A DNA stretch of 17,523 nt from an uncultured Anaerolineaceae bacterium (GTDB lineage: Bacteria; Chloroflexota; Anaerolineae; Anaerolineales; Anaerolineaceae): NCBI GenBank assembly GCA_937897615.1, contig CALCNO010000135.1:1-17523 (forward strand), read 5' to 3'. The notes beneath the pieces were generated by a model. It was given only the letters and a program-made list of their open reading frames with translations. It had not been told where the DNA came from and searched no databases. Of this stretch, positions 7,327 to 14,577 are shown piece by piece (the stretch's first letter is position 1; every line of letters begins with the position of its first letter). Both the position numbers and the translations under genes were made by a program.

Positions 7327-8694
7327 TCAGTCAGCTCTGGGTTTGAGCACAATACGGATAGGCGTGCCCGTGAAAGGAAACTCGGCACGGATCTGATTCT
7401 CAAGAAAACGCATGTAACTAAAATGCGCCAGTTTGGGGTTGTTGCAATAGATCATAAAGGTCGGCGGATCAGTGCGCACCTGCGTGCCATAATAAAGTTT
7501 GATGGACGCCCCGGTACGTGAGGTGGGAGCGTGGGTGTCCTGCGCCTTTTGCAGAATACGGTTGAGTGCGCCGGTGTTGATGTGCGCCAGGCGCTCCTCC
7601 TGCACCTTGAGGGCAAGCGGCATCACCTGATCGACGCGCTGACCGTTCTTGGCGGAAATAAAAAGGATGGGCACGTAATCAACAAAATTAAGTTCACGGC
7701 GGATGCGGGTGGTAAATTCCTGCATGGTAAAGGTATCCTTTTCCACCGCGTCCCACTTATTCACCACAACCACACAACTCTTCCACTCATCCTTGACGTA
7801 TCCGGCAATGTGAGCATCCTGGGCGGAGATTCCTTCCACCGCATCGATCATCAAAATGGCCACATCGCAGCGTTCGATGGCGCGCATGGAACGCACCACG
7901 CTGAACTTCTCCACCCCGGGGTCAACCTTGCCGCGCCGGCGGATGCCGGCTGTGTCGATCAGCGTGACGGGTACGCCCTCGTACTCGATCTTGGTATCAA
8001 CGGCATCGCGGGTGGTGCCGGCAATGGGGCTCACAATGGCGCGCTCCTCGCCCGTCAGGCGGTTCAACAGGCTGGACTTGCCCACATTGGGCTTGCCCAC
8101 AATGGCGATCTTGACGGAATCGTCGTCCTTTTCCTGTTCGCGTTGCGGAAAGGCCGCCACCAGTGCGTCCAGCAGGTCGCCGGTGCCGGTGCCGTGCACA
8201 GCGGAGATCGGGTAAGGGTCGCCCAGGCCAAGTTCGTAGAACTCGCCCACTGTATTGCGCTGTTTGGAGCTGTCTGCCTTGTTGACCACCAAAAAGATCG
8301 GTGGCCGCGCCACCCCATCCACAACTTTTTGCGACTGCCGCAGAATCTGCGCCACCTCAACATCGGCCGGGGTAACCCCGCTGATGGCATCTACCAGAAA
8401 CAAGACAATATCCGCCTCGGCAATGGCAACCAGCGCCTGAGTTCGTATCTCGCTGATAAAATCGGCGGAACCCACAGAAAGCGGTGTTTTGCGGCTGTTG
8501 GCAGATGGGTCAATACCGCCCGTATCCACAACATCAAACACCACGCCAGTCCACTCCCCTTCACCGAACAAGCGGTCACGGGTGGTACCGGGTGTGTCAT
8601 CGACAATGGCGGTCATTTCGCCGCAGAGGCGATTAAACAGGGTGCTTTTGCCCACATTGGGCCGCCCAACAAGGGCGATCACAGGTTTTGCCAT
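7327..8694 (-). CDS. der: Ribosome-associated GTPase Der (EngA)
   Basis: Der is a tandem-GTPase assembly factor for the 50S ribosomal subunit. Both G domains are intact. The first has GRPNVGKS (10-17), TPGTTRD (34-40), DTGG (58-61) and NKAD (138-141). The second has GKPNVGKS (200-207), AGTTRD (225-230), DTAG (247-250) and NKWD (312-315). A KH-like C-terminal domain follows, with the typical KLYYGTQVRTDPPTFMIYCNNP and a PIRIVLKPR end. The length of 455 residues is normal. A GGAAGAA motif about 5 nt before the ATG is the likely Shine-Dalgarno. It lies 69 bp downstream of the cdaR stop codon and 18 bp upstream of lepB. A TAAAAT in the cdaR-der gap could provide an extra promoter. Confidence 0.96.
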   Translation of the reverse strand: MAKPVIALVGRPNVGKSTLFNRLCGEMTAIVDDTPGTTRDRLFGEGEWTGVVFDVVDTGGIDPSANSRKTPLSVGSADFISEIRTQALVAIAEADIVLFLVDAISGVTPADVEVAQILRQSQKVVDGVARPPIFLVVNKADSSKQRNTVGEFYELGLGDPYPISAVHGTGTGDLLDALVAAFPQREQEKDDDSVKIAIVGKPNVGKSSLLNRLTGEERAIVSPIAGTTRDAVDTKIEYEGVPVTLIDTAGIRRRGKVDPGVEKFSVVRSMRAIERCDVAILMIDAVEGISAQDAHIAGYVKDEWKSCVVVVNKWDAVEKDTFTMQEFTTRIRRELNFVDYVPILFISAKNGQRVDQVMPLALKVQEERLAHINTGALNRILQKAQDTHAPTSRTGASIKLYYGTQVRTDPPTFMIYCNNPKLAHFSYMRFLENQIRAEFPFTGTPIRIVLKPRAD

Positions 8695-8763
8695 GCAATT
8701 CTTCCAATCTGCCCAATTTTACCTTACATCGGGAGGATTGGGTTCTGCAAAAGAGTGCAAAAC

Positions 8764-9987
8764 CTACTTGATCTCGATCACAAAAGTGGTAGGGGTATGG
8801 CTTGAAATCGTCAATCCGGGGATGTTAAGCGTCACCACCGGTTCCACGGTGTATTTTCCCACTTGCATGCCGGTGAGGTCCACCAGCACGCGCAGGTCAG
8901 AAGCCTTGAGCGCCTGCAGCACAATCAGCGGGCCGGTGATCACCACATTCACCTTCTCCGGCTGAATGATCGCGGTCCTGCCCGCTGCCAATCCAATGGG
9001 CTCCACCTGCACATCTTCCAGTGAAATACTGCTTTCCACCGGGGCAATGCCAACGCTCACGGTGATCTGATCGGCTTCAATCGCCTGAATCCGAAACGGC
9101 AGGTTCAGGGCAACGCGCTGTTCAAAATCGGAACTCTTGCCGGTGAGGTCAATGGGGACGGTTTCCACATATCCGGGCAGGGCATCCACCAGGGCTGTAT
9201 CGCTGGAGAAAACCGTAATGGTCGGCGGAAAGACAGAGAGGCTGGTCAGTTTGTACCCCGCAGGGACAACTCCGGCGGTAACCACTTTGACCACCACATT
9301 GCGGTAGCCGCCGCGCTCCACCACCTGCTGGGTGTACTCCACTTTATCCGGGGTGATGCTCACGCCGCTGACCACCTGCCCGTTCGCATTGACGGCCACG
9401 AGAGAGAGGGTTTGATGAATACTGGTCTTTACGTCCGTGAGCTTGGCGACAGCACGAACTTCTGTGACACTCTTGACAAGGGACTCAGCGCCGCTGACCG
9501 TCACTGTGGTTGGGGTCAAAACCGGGTCTTCGGCCTGAAAACCGATCGGCAGGCTGCCCTGGTAGATCACGCGGATATCCATCTCTTTGGTAAGGAGCGA
9601 TTCGATCTCCAGCGTTACGGAACGCGGGCTATAACTGATGATCTCCACTGGCTTGGTGCCGATCTGGATCTGCACCGGCACGGTATGCGGCCCCACCCCC
9701 AACCCGGCCAGGTCGACAAAGGCGCGCACCGGGGCCTTTTCCACGATCAGCATATTCCAGATCGAGGAGGGAGCCCGCAGCGTAAGCGAGACATTTTCCG
9801 AGAGGTCGGTGTCGATCACGGTATCAGAAGACTGGCCAATTACCTCAACCGGGATTGGATTCGGGTAAGCCTTTTCCACGGAAGGGTCAGAAGAATTGAT
9901 CGCCATCACCCATACGGCCAGTGCCAGCACAAAAGCCATAAAAAGGCTGGGCAGTGTTTTTGTGAAGGAGCGCAGCCGTTGCATCAT
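8764..9987 (-). CDS. cdaR: YbbR-domain protein, CdaA regulator CdaR
   Basis: This protein of 407 residues has an N-terminal signal anchor (about 13-30) and four tandem extracytoplasmic YbbR repeats of roughly 85-90 residues (about 46-130, 135-222, 228-313 and 322-407). Each repeat shows the V.V...LP.GY and P..V.V.G pattern and a DLTG or DLAG segment (VDLAGLGVGPHTVPV, IDLTGKSSDFEQRV, VDLTGMQVGKYTVEP). In Firmicutes the neighbour of the diadenylate cyclase is this kind of protein, and it binds and modulates CdaA at the membrane. Here its ATG overlaps the cdaA TGA stop by 4 nt (ATGA), so translation is probably coupled, which supports the same partnership. The assignment rests on fold-type repeats plus context. 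Confidence 0.9.
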   Translation of the reverse strand: MMQRLRSFTKTLPSLFMAFVLALAVWVMAINSSDPSVEKAYPNPIPVEVIGQSSDTVIDTDLSENVSLTLRAPSSIWNMLIVEKAPVRAFVDLAGLGVGPHTVPVQIQIGTKPVEIISYSPRSVTLEIESLLTKEMDIRVIYQGSLPIGFQAEDPVLTPTTVTVSGAESLVKSVTEVRAVAKLTDVKTSIHQTLSLVAVNANGQVVSGVSITPDKVEYTQQVVERGGYRNVVVKVVTAGVVPAGYKLTSLSVFPPTITVFSSDTALVDALPGYVETVPIDLTGKSSDFEQRVALNLPFRIQAIEADQITVSVGIAPVESSISLEDVQVEPIGLAAGRTAIIQPEKVNVVITGPLIVLQALKASDLRVLVDLTGMQVGKYTVEPVVTLNIPGLTISSHTPTTFVIEIK

Positions 9988-10865
9988 CTTGTCTCCTTCT
10001 CCTTGCGGCCACTCCCGGGGAACAGGCCCTTCAAGAAGCCGCGCTGTCCATCCCGCTCCGTTGGGCGGTAAAACGCCAGCAGAATGTTCTCCAGGCGTTC
10101 GCTGTCCAGGCGGCGGATCATGCGGCCATTGTGGGCAATCGAGATCGATCCGGTTTCCTCCGAGACCACCACGGTGATGGCGTCGGTGGCCTCGCTGGTG
10201 CCCAGGGCAGCGCGGTGGCGCAAGCCCATCTGGCGCTCAGGCGAGCGCGTGAGGATACCGCTGGCGGAAAGCGGCATCACACAGGCAGCAGCGGACACCT
10301 GATTATTGGCAATGATCACCGCACCATCGTGCAGCGGAGTGTTGGGGTAGAAGATTTGCAGCAACAATTCCGGGGTCACCGCCGCATTCAGGCGCACACC
10401 GGTGCGGATAAAATCCTCCAGGCTTTCGCTGCGCTGCAAGACGATCAGAGCGCCGTGTTCGCGCGCCGAAAGGCGTGCGCAGGCAGTAACGATGGCGTGG
10501 ATCGTCTGCTCCAGCGACTGCATCTGGTTGCCGGATTTACGCACCAGGTGCTGGGTGGAACCGGCGCGCCCAAGTTTTTCCAGGCCGCGGCGGATCTCAG
10601 GCGCAAAGATGACCGGGATGGCAAAAAGCAGCGCCGGCACAATGGTCTTGAGCAGCCAGGAGAATGCCGGCAGGTCAATCAACGTAAAGAGAATCGCCAG
10701 CAGGACAATGATGATGATCACGCCGCGCAGCAACACCATCACCTGGGTGTCGCGCAGCAGAAGCAGCACCGCATATACCACCAGCGTCACCAGGAACAAG
10801 TCCAGAACGCTCGTCCAGGTGAGGCGTTGGAAAAGGTATACGATCTCGTTCAGGAGTTCAGTCAA
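9984..10865 (-). CDS. cdaA: Membrane diadenylate cyclase CdaA
   Basis: CdaA condenses two ATP into cyclic di-AMP, which controls potassium and osmolyte transport and cell-wall balance in other bacteria. Three hydrophobic helices span residues about 17-37, 41-62 and 68-88. The DAC (DisA_N) domain follows, with both signature motifs intact: DGAVI (180-184) and RHRAALG (216-222). The domain also has GALIVLQRSESLEDF and SEETGSISIAHNG, as expected for the family. Length is 293 residues (B. subtilis CdaA 273). The start is TTG at 10865, with AAAAAGGA about 11 nt upstream; no better ATG exists. The 3' end overlaps cdaR by 4 nt. It sits 59 bp behind coaE in the same run. No c-di-AMP phosphodiesterase is present in the window. 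Confidence 0.95.
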   Translation of the reverse strand: MTELLNEIVYLFQRLTWTSVLDLFLVTLVVYAVLLLLRDTQVMVLLRGVIIIIVLLAILFTLIDLPAFSWLLKTIVPALLFAIPVIFAPEIRRGLEKLGRAGSTQHLVRKSGNQMQSLEQTIHAIVTACARLSAREHGALIVLQRSESLEDFIRTGVRLNAAVTPELLLQIFYPNTPLHDGAVIIANNQVSAAACVMPLSASGILTRSPERQMGLRHRAALGTSEATDAITVVVSEETGSISIAHNGRMIRRLDSERLENILLAFYRPTERDGQRGFLKGLFPGSGRKEKETR

Positions 10866-10924
10866 TTTATGCGCTGTCCTTTTTCCTGATACACTGGCAA
10901 TCCATTTTAATCACGAACACCGGA

Positions 10925-12067
10925 TCAAATTGGCCGCAGTACGCGGTCAAGCCGCAGTTGTTTGAATAACAACACCGTTGCAGCGTTTTGGAGTTCCTCG
11001 GCTGCGTCCTGCCAGGCACGCACCCCCAGTTGTGCGGGAGTGCGCCGCTCATACCCCAGTGACTTCCACAGCGCATCGTGCATGGCAAGCGTTTTGGGCG
11101 CAAAGATCAGTGAAACTTCGCATTGCAAGTTGCCGGCAGCCCGTTCCATCTCGCGGATCATGATCGGCAGGTATTGCGCCGGCGGCAAGGCCGGGTCCAG
11201 CAGGATATCAATGGTCCTGGAAACCAGGTTTTCTACCTGCCAGCCCAAAAGGCCCATAGCGGAATTTTCAACGCGCAACAGCATGAAGGCTTTTTCGCCA
11301 AACGCGGCCATGACCTCATCGCGGGTGATGTTTTTGCCGGCGCCGCCCAGGTTGTTGAATACATCCTTGATCTCGTCTGCCTGGCGCGGCGTGGCACGCA
11401 CAACGTTGACCTCACCGAGTGACAGGCGCACCGGCTGCGATGCCGGCAGGCTGGTGCCCTCGCCAACAGGCACATGGCGCTGCCAGGCAGTGGTCACCTG
11501 GCGCCAGGTATCTTCAAACGTGGAAACATTCTTGATCACCACCGTGGCACGCGCCAGGCGGTTCTCCTGCGGTATCTGCGAAGCAATGCGCTGGCGGGCA
11601 TCTTTCTCGTGCATGCCGCGCAGATTCGTCAGGCGGTGAAGCTGAATCTCCGGCGGGGAATACACCACCCAGATATTGTCGCAGTAATCAGCCAACTTGG
11701 ATTCCAGCAATTTGATGGCTTCAATGACGATCACCTTTTGCGAAGAACGGCGAATGATCAGGTCTACCGCCTGTTCCACCAGCGGGTGAATGATCCGTTC
11801 CAGCTGCCCCAGGGCTTCGGCGTCCGTAAAAACAAGGCGGCCCAGTTTGCCCCGGTCGATCTCGCCATCCTTATCCAGAATATAACGCCCGAATGCTTCC
11901 AGGATCGGTTCGTAGGCCGGCGCATTTTTGGTCATGGCGCGGTGAGCCAGCGCATCCGCATCGATGCCGTATGCGCCAAGATGCTCGAGCATGCGCCGCA
12001 CCACGCTTTTACCGGTGCCGATGTTGCCGGTCAACCCAATCACAAACTTATCTTGCCATTTTTTCAA
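10925..12067 (-). CDS. coaE: Dephospho-CoA kinase with C-terminal GNAT-like extension
   Basis: The first ~200 residues are CoaE, the last enzyme of CoA synthesis, which phosphorylates dephospho-CoA at the 3'-OH. Visible motifs are the P-loop GLTGNIGTGKS, GIDADALAH, a LGRLVF...HP segment and the lid region RLTNLRGMHEKDARQRIASQ. Standard CoaE stops near 200 residues; this one continues for about 180 more. The extension looks like a GNAT fold: VVRATPRQADEIKDVFNNLGG, a central FMLLRVENSAMGLLGWQVE strand pair and MHDALWKSLGYERRTP, the usual C-terminal LYxxxGF-type element. The canonical acetyl-CoA loop (Q/RxxGxG/A) is not evident. I place the start at a TTG (12067), preceded by GAGGGA with 5-nt spacing. 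A GTG at 12085 would sit only about 5 nt from the predicted transcription start and lacks a Shine-Dalgarno. First gene of the run. Confidence 0.9.
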   Translation of the reverse strand: MKKWQDKFVIGLTGNIGTGKSVVRRMLEHLGAYGIDADALAHRAMTKNAPAYEPILEAFGRYILDKDGEIDRGKLGRLVFTDAEALGQLERIIHPLVEQAVDLIIRRSSQKVIVIEAIKLLESKLADYCDNIWVVYSPPEIQLHRLTNLRGMHEKDARQRIASQIPQENRLARATVVIKNVSTFEDTWRQVTTAWQRHVPVGEGTSLPASQPVRLSLGEVNVVRATPRQADEIKDVFNNLGGAGKNITRDEVMAAFGEKAFMLLRVENSAMGLLGWQVENLVSRTIDILLDPALPPAQYLPIMIREMERAAGNLQCEVSLIFAPKTLAMHDALWKSLGYERRTPAQLGVRAWQDAAEELQNAATVLLFKQLRLDRVLRPI

Positions 12068-12096
12068 ATCGTGTCCCTCACGCACTTGATAATAAC

Positions 12097-12125
12097 ATTT
12101 TATTCAGCAAAAGTGCTCTTGTCAA
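12097..12125 (-). promoter_or_regulatory. Near-consensus sigma-70 type promoter for the coaE-cdaA-cdaR-der-lepB run
   Basis: Reading the minus strand, TTGACA (12120-12125) and TAAAAT (12097-12102) are separated by exactly 17 bp. Transcription should begin near 12090, about 23 nt before the TTG start of coaE with its GAGGGA Shine-Dalgarno. This is the best promoter in the window. Confidence 0.85.
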
Positions 12126-12183
12126 ACAAAACCCCACCGCGTACGCACATAAAACACGGGTATTCCATTTGCCGGTTGCAAGG

Positions 12184-12189
12184 TAAAAT
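12184..12189 (+). promoter_or_regulatory. -10 box for the rhodanese gene
   Basis: TAAAAT lies 29 bp before the ATG, with no clear -35 hexamer. It sits in the 133-bp divergent region shared with the coaE promoter. The predicted leader is about 23 nt and contains the Shine-Dalgarno AGGTGA. Confidence 0.4.
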
Positions 12190-12218
12190 AGTGAGAAACT
12201 GATCGCTCAGGTGAAACT

Positions 12219-12635
12219 ATGAAAAGGACAACCTTACTTTATCTCGTCTCTTTACTGATTGTGGTGGCAATGGTGTGGTTAACCGTAAGGCTTCTGCCAA
12301 AAGAAATTCAACAGAAACAAATCGCCGAGACCGTTTCGGTTTCAGATGCGGCTGAATACTTTTCCGCCGGCGCATTTTTGCTGGATGTGCGCGAACAATC
12401 CGAGTGGGAAGCCGGGCATATCGAAGGCGCGGTACTGATCCCGCTTGCGGAGCTTCCCAACCGCATGACTGAGGTGCCTAAGGATAAAATCGTGCTGGTC
12501 ATCTGCCGCAGCGGCAACCGCAGCGCCCAGGCACGCGACCAGTTGCGCGCAGCCGGTTACACCCAGGTCACCAGCATTGACGGCGGCATGAACGCCTGGA
12601 TACAGGCCGGGCTGCCGGTGGTTACCGGGCCATAA
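12219..12635 (+). CDS. Membrane-anchored single-domain rhodanese
   Basis: This protein of 138 residues has an uncleaved-looking N-terminal membrane helix (about 5-25) followed by one rhodanese domain. Motifs are LLDVREQSEWEAGHIEGAVLIPL (54-76), the active-site loop CRSGNRS (96-102) with catalytic Cys96, and the C-terminal GGMNAWIQAGLPV. Rhodaneses pass sulfane sulfur, or sometimes selenium, through a Cys persulfide. The helix should place the domain outside the cytoplasm, which suggests a role in extracytoplasmic sulfur or redox chemistry. An AGGTGA Shine-Dalgarno about 5 nt upstream supports the ATG. selD lies in the same window, but uvrC separates them and they are on opposite strands, so a selenium-delivery role is speculation. 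Confidence 0.92.
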   Translation: MKRTTLLYLVSLLIVVAMVWLTVRLLPKEIQQKQIAETVSVSDAAEYFSAGAFLLDVREQSEWEAGHIEGAVLIPLAELPNRMTEVPKDKIVLVICRSGNRSAQARDQLRAAGYTQVTSIDGGMNAWIQAGLPVVTGP

Positions 12636-12644
12636 GCAAGCATC

Positions 12645-12677
12645 AAAGAGCGGTTCCTTGCGGAACTGCTCTTTTTT
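12645..12677. terminator. Rho-independent terminator between rhodanese gene and uvrC
   Basis: The stem AAAGAGCGGTTCC / GGAACTGCTCTTT contains one G-T pair, has a TTGC loop and is followed by TTTTTT on the plus strand. On the minus strand the hairpin abuts the uvrC stop codon, with a poorer U-tract, so it is mainly for the rhodanese gene. Confidence 0.85.
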
Positions 12678-14535
12678 ATTCCAATCCCGATTTCAACGCC
12701 TGAGCAATTTCTTCGGTGATGCCGGACACTTCCTGCAGCGCCTCAACAGAAGCCTGGCGGATGCCCTCAATATCGCCAAAGCGCTCCAAAAGCGCCCTGC
12801 GCCGTTTGGGGCCAATGCCGGGGATGGCATCCAGGCGCGAGGCCACCCCGATCTTGCCACGGGCTTTGCGGTGTGCCGTAATGGCAAAGCGGTGCGCTTC
12901 ATCACGCACCCGTTGAATAAGGTACAGCCCCTGCGAGTGTTTGGGCAGGATGATGGACTCCTCGGTGTGGGGCCTGAAGATTTCCTCCTGCTGCTTGGCC
13001 AGACCCATCACCGGCACCAACTCCGTCAGGCTGAATTCTTCCAACACCTTCACCGCCCGCCCCAACTGCCCCTTGCCACCATCCACGATCAGCAGATCCG
13101 GCAGCACCGAAAAAGAAGGGTCGGGCTTGGCGCCCACCTGCTGCGATTCCTGTGCGCTTTGCCAGCGCTTGAAGCGCCGCGTGAGCACTTCTTCCATGCT
13201 GGAAAAATCATCCGGGCCGCTGACTGTCTTGATATTGAAGTGACGGTACATGCCGCGGCTGGGCGTGCCCTGCTCGAATACCACCATGCTGCCCACCGAG
13301 GCATTCCCCTGGGTATTGGAAATGTCGTAGCACTCGATACGGTTAGGGGGTTCCGGCAGATGCAGGGCTTGCTGAATTTCCGTGAGGGCTTCGGTCTGCT
13401 TGTTCTTGTCAGCTTCCCATTGGGCTTTGAGCGCCTGCAGGGTTTCCACCGCGTTCTCGGCAGCCATCGCCACCAACTCGGAGTTCGTGCCGGATTTGGG
13501 CACCAGCAATTCCACCTTTTGCCCACCGCGGCGGCTGTTGAGCCACTGGTTGATGATCAGCGCCTCTTCGATCTCATTGGGCAGCAGCACCTTATCCGGG
13601 ATGGCCGCGGCCTCGCTGTAAAATTGCTTAAGGAACTCGCCGATCACATCGGCATCCGGGATTTCCTCTGTACCTTCCAGCACAAAATACTCGCGCCCCA
13701 TCAACTTGCCATTGCGGATAAAGAAGATCTGCACGCAGGCTTCGCCATCAGCGCGCGCCAGCGCCAGCACGTCGGAATCGCTCTGGTCATTGGAGATGAC
13801 CTTCTGCTTTTCTACCACGCGCTCAATTGAGTTCAACTGGTCGCGGATCAACGCGGCTTTCTCAAAATTAAGCGCCTCCGCCGCGCTGGACATCTCGGTT
13901 TTCAGGCGGTTGACAATGGGGTCGGTATGCCCGTCCAAAAAGGAGCACAGGTCCTGGATCAACTGGCGATAACCGGCCTGGTCAATGGCGCCAATGCACG
14001 GCCCGGAACACAGTTTGATATCGTAGTACAGGCATGGGCGCGCATCCTTGCCGGTAATCTCGCGGTCACAGGTGAGGTACGGGAAAATGTGCCGCAGCAG
14101 GTCGAGCGTTTGATGCACCGCCCATACACTGGTGTAAGGCCCAAAATAACGTGCGCCGTCATTCACCATTTGGCGCGTGACCGTCACTTTGGGGAAAGGT
14201 TGCTGCAGATGTACCTTGATATAGGGGTAACGCTTATCGTCCTTGAGGCGCACGTTAAAGCGCGGGCGGTACTTTTTGATCAGGTTCATCTCAAGGATGA
14301 GCGCTTCCAGTTCAGAACCCACTACGATCCATTCCAGGTCCTGCACCTGCTCCACCAGCTTGAGTACCTTGCGCTCCTGGTCGGCGCGCTCCTGGAAATA
14401 AGAACGCACGCGGTTGCGCAGGTTGATGGCCTTGCCCACGTAAATGACATCACCTGCCTGGTTGCGCATGATGTAGCAGCCCGGCTTGGTGGGCAGCGTG
14501 GCCAAGATTCCCTGAATGTGCTCAGTTAACGGCAT
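12676..14535 (-). CDS. uvrC: Excinuclease ABC subunit C
   Basis: UvrC makes the 3' and 5' incisions around DNA lesions recognised by UvrAB. Domains in order are: GIY-YIG nuclease (about 15-95; GCYIMR, IYVGKAINLRNRV, catalytic Glu82 in LEALILEMNLIKKY); a cysteine-rich segment with C156, C168, C176 and C180, which matches the spacing of the four iron-sulfur ligands of E. coli UvrC; the UVR UvrB-binding helix pair (about 205-240); an RNase H-like nuclease domain with YDISN Asp404, VDGGKGQL Asp485 and EAHRFA His548; and a C-terminal (HhH)2 region, IPGIGPKRRRALLERFG. The length of 619 residues is normal. There is no Shine-Dalgarno sequence; instead TAAAAT lies 6 nt before the ATG. selD is 42 bp upstream on the same strand. 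Confidence 0.97.
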   Translation of the reverse strand: MPLTEHIQGILATLPTKPGCYIMRNQAGDVIYVGKAINLRNRVRSYFQERADQERKVLKLVEQVQDLEWIVVGSELEALILEMNLIKKYRPRFNVRLKDDKRYPYIKVHLQQPFPKVTVTRQMVNDGARYFGPYTSVWAVHQTLDLLRHIFPYLTCDREITGKDARPCLYYDIKLCSGPCIGAIDQAGYRQLIQDLCSFLDGHTDPIVNRLKTEMSSAAEALNFEKAALIRDQLNSIERVVEKQKVISNDQSDSDVLALARADGEACVQIFFIRNGKLMGREYFVLEGTEEIPDADVIGEFLKQFYSEAAAIPDKVLLPNEIEEALIINQWLNSRRGGQKVELLVPKSGTNSELVAMAAENAVETLQALKAQWEADKNKQTEALTEIQQALHLPEPPNRIECYDISNTQGNASVGSMVVFEQGTPSRGMYRHFNIKTVSGPDDFSSMEEVLTRRFKRWQSAQESQQVGAKPDPSFSVLPDLLIVDGGKGQLGRAVKVLEEFSLTELVPVMGLAKQQEEIFRPHTEESIILPKHSQGLYLIQRVRDEAHRFAITAHRKARGKIGVASRLDAIPGIGPKRRRALLERFGDIEGIRQASVEALQEVSGITEEIAQALKSGLE

Positions 14536-14541
14536 GGCTGT

Positions 14542-14547
14542 ATTTTA
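14542..14547 (-). promoter_or_regulatory. -10 box of uvrC, predicted leaderless start
   Basis: Reading the minus strand, TAAAAT-ACAGCC-ATG places transcription start at or within a base of the A of the uvrC ATG. No Shine-Dalgarno sequence is present, and no good -35 is visible at the usual distance. Confidence 0.55.
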
Positions 14548-14577
14548 CAATGGGATTGAGAAAAGAGAGGATAACGG

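Noticed and set aside
7531..8805. 424-codon open frame on the plus strand opposite der
   Set aside because: The minus strand carries all Der motifs; the plus-strand product is histidine- and glycine-rich and shows no family motif.
12219..12635. Rhodanese as a dedicated selenium donor for SelD
   Set aside because: It is on the opposite strand, separated by uvrC, and its membrane helix predicts an extracytoplasmic domain, whereas SelD is cytoplasmic. Only proximity supports the idea.
12658..13830. 390-codon open frame on the plus strand opposite uvrC
   Set aside because: uvrC motifs are complete on the minus strand, and the antisense product resembles nothing.
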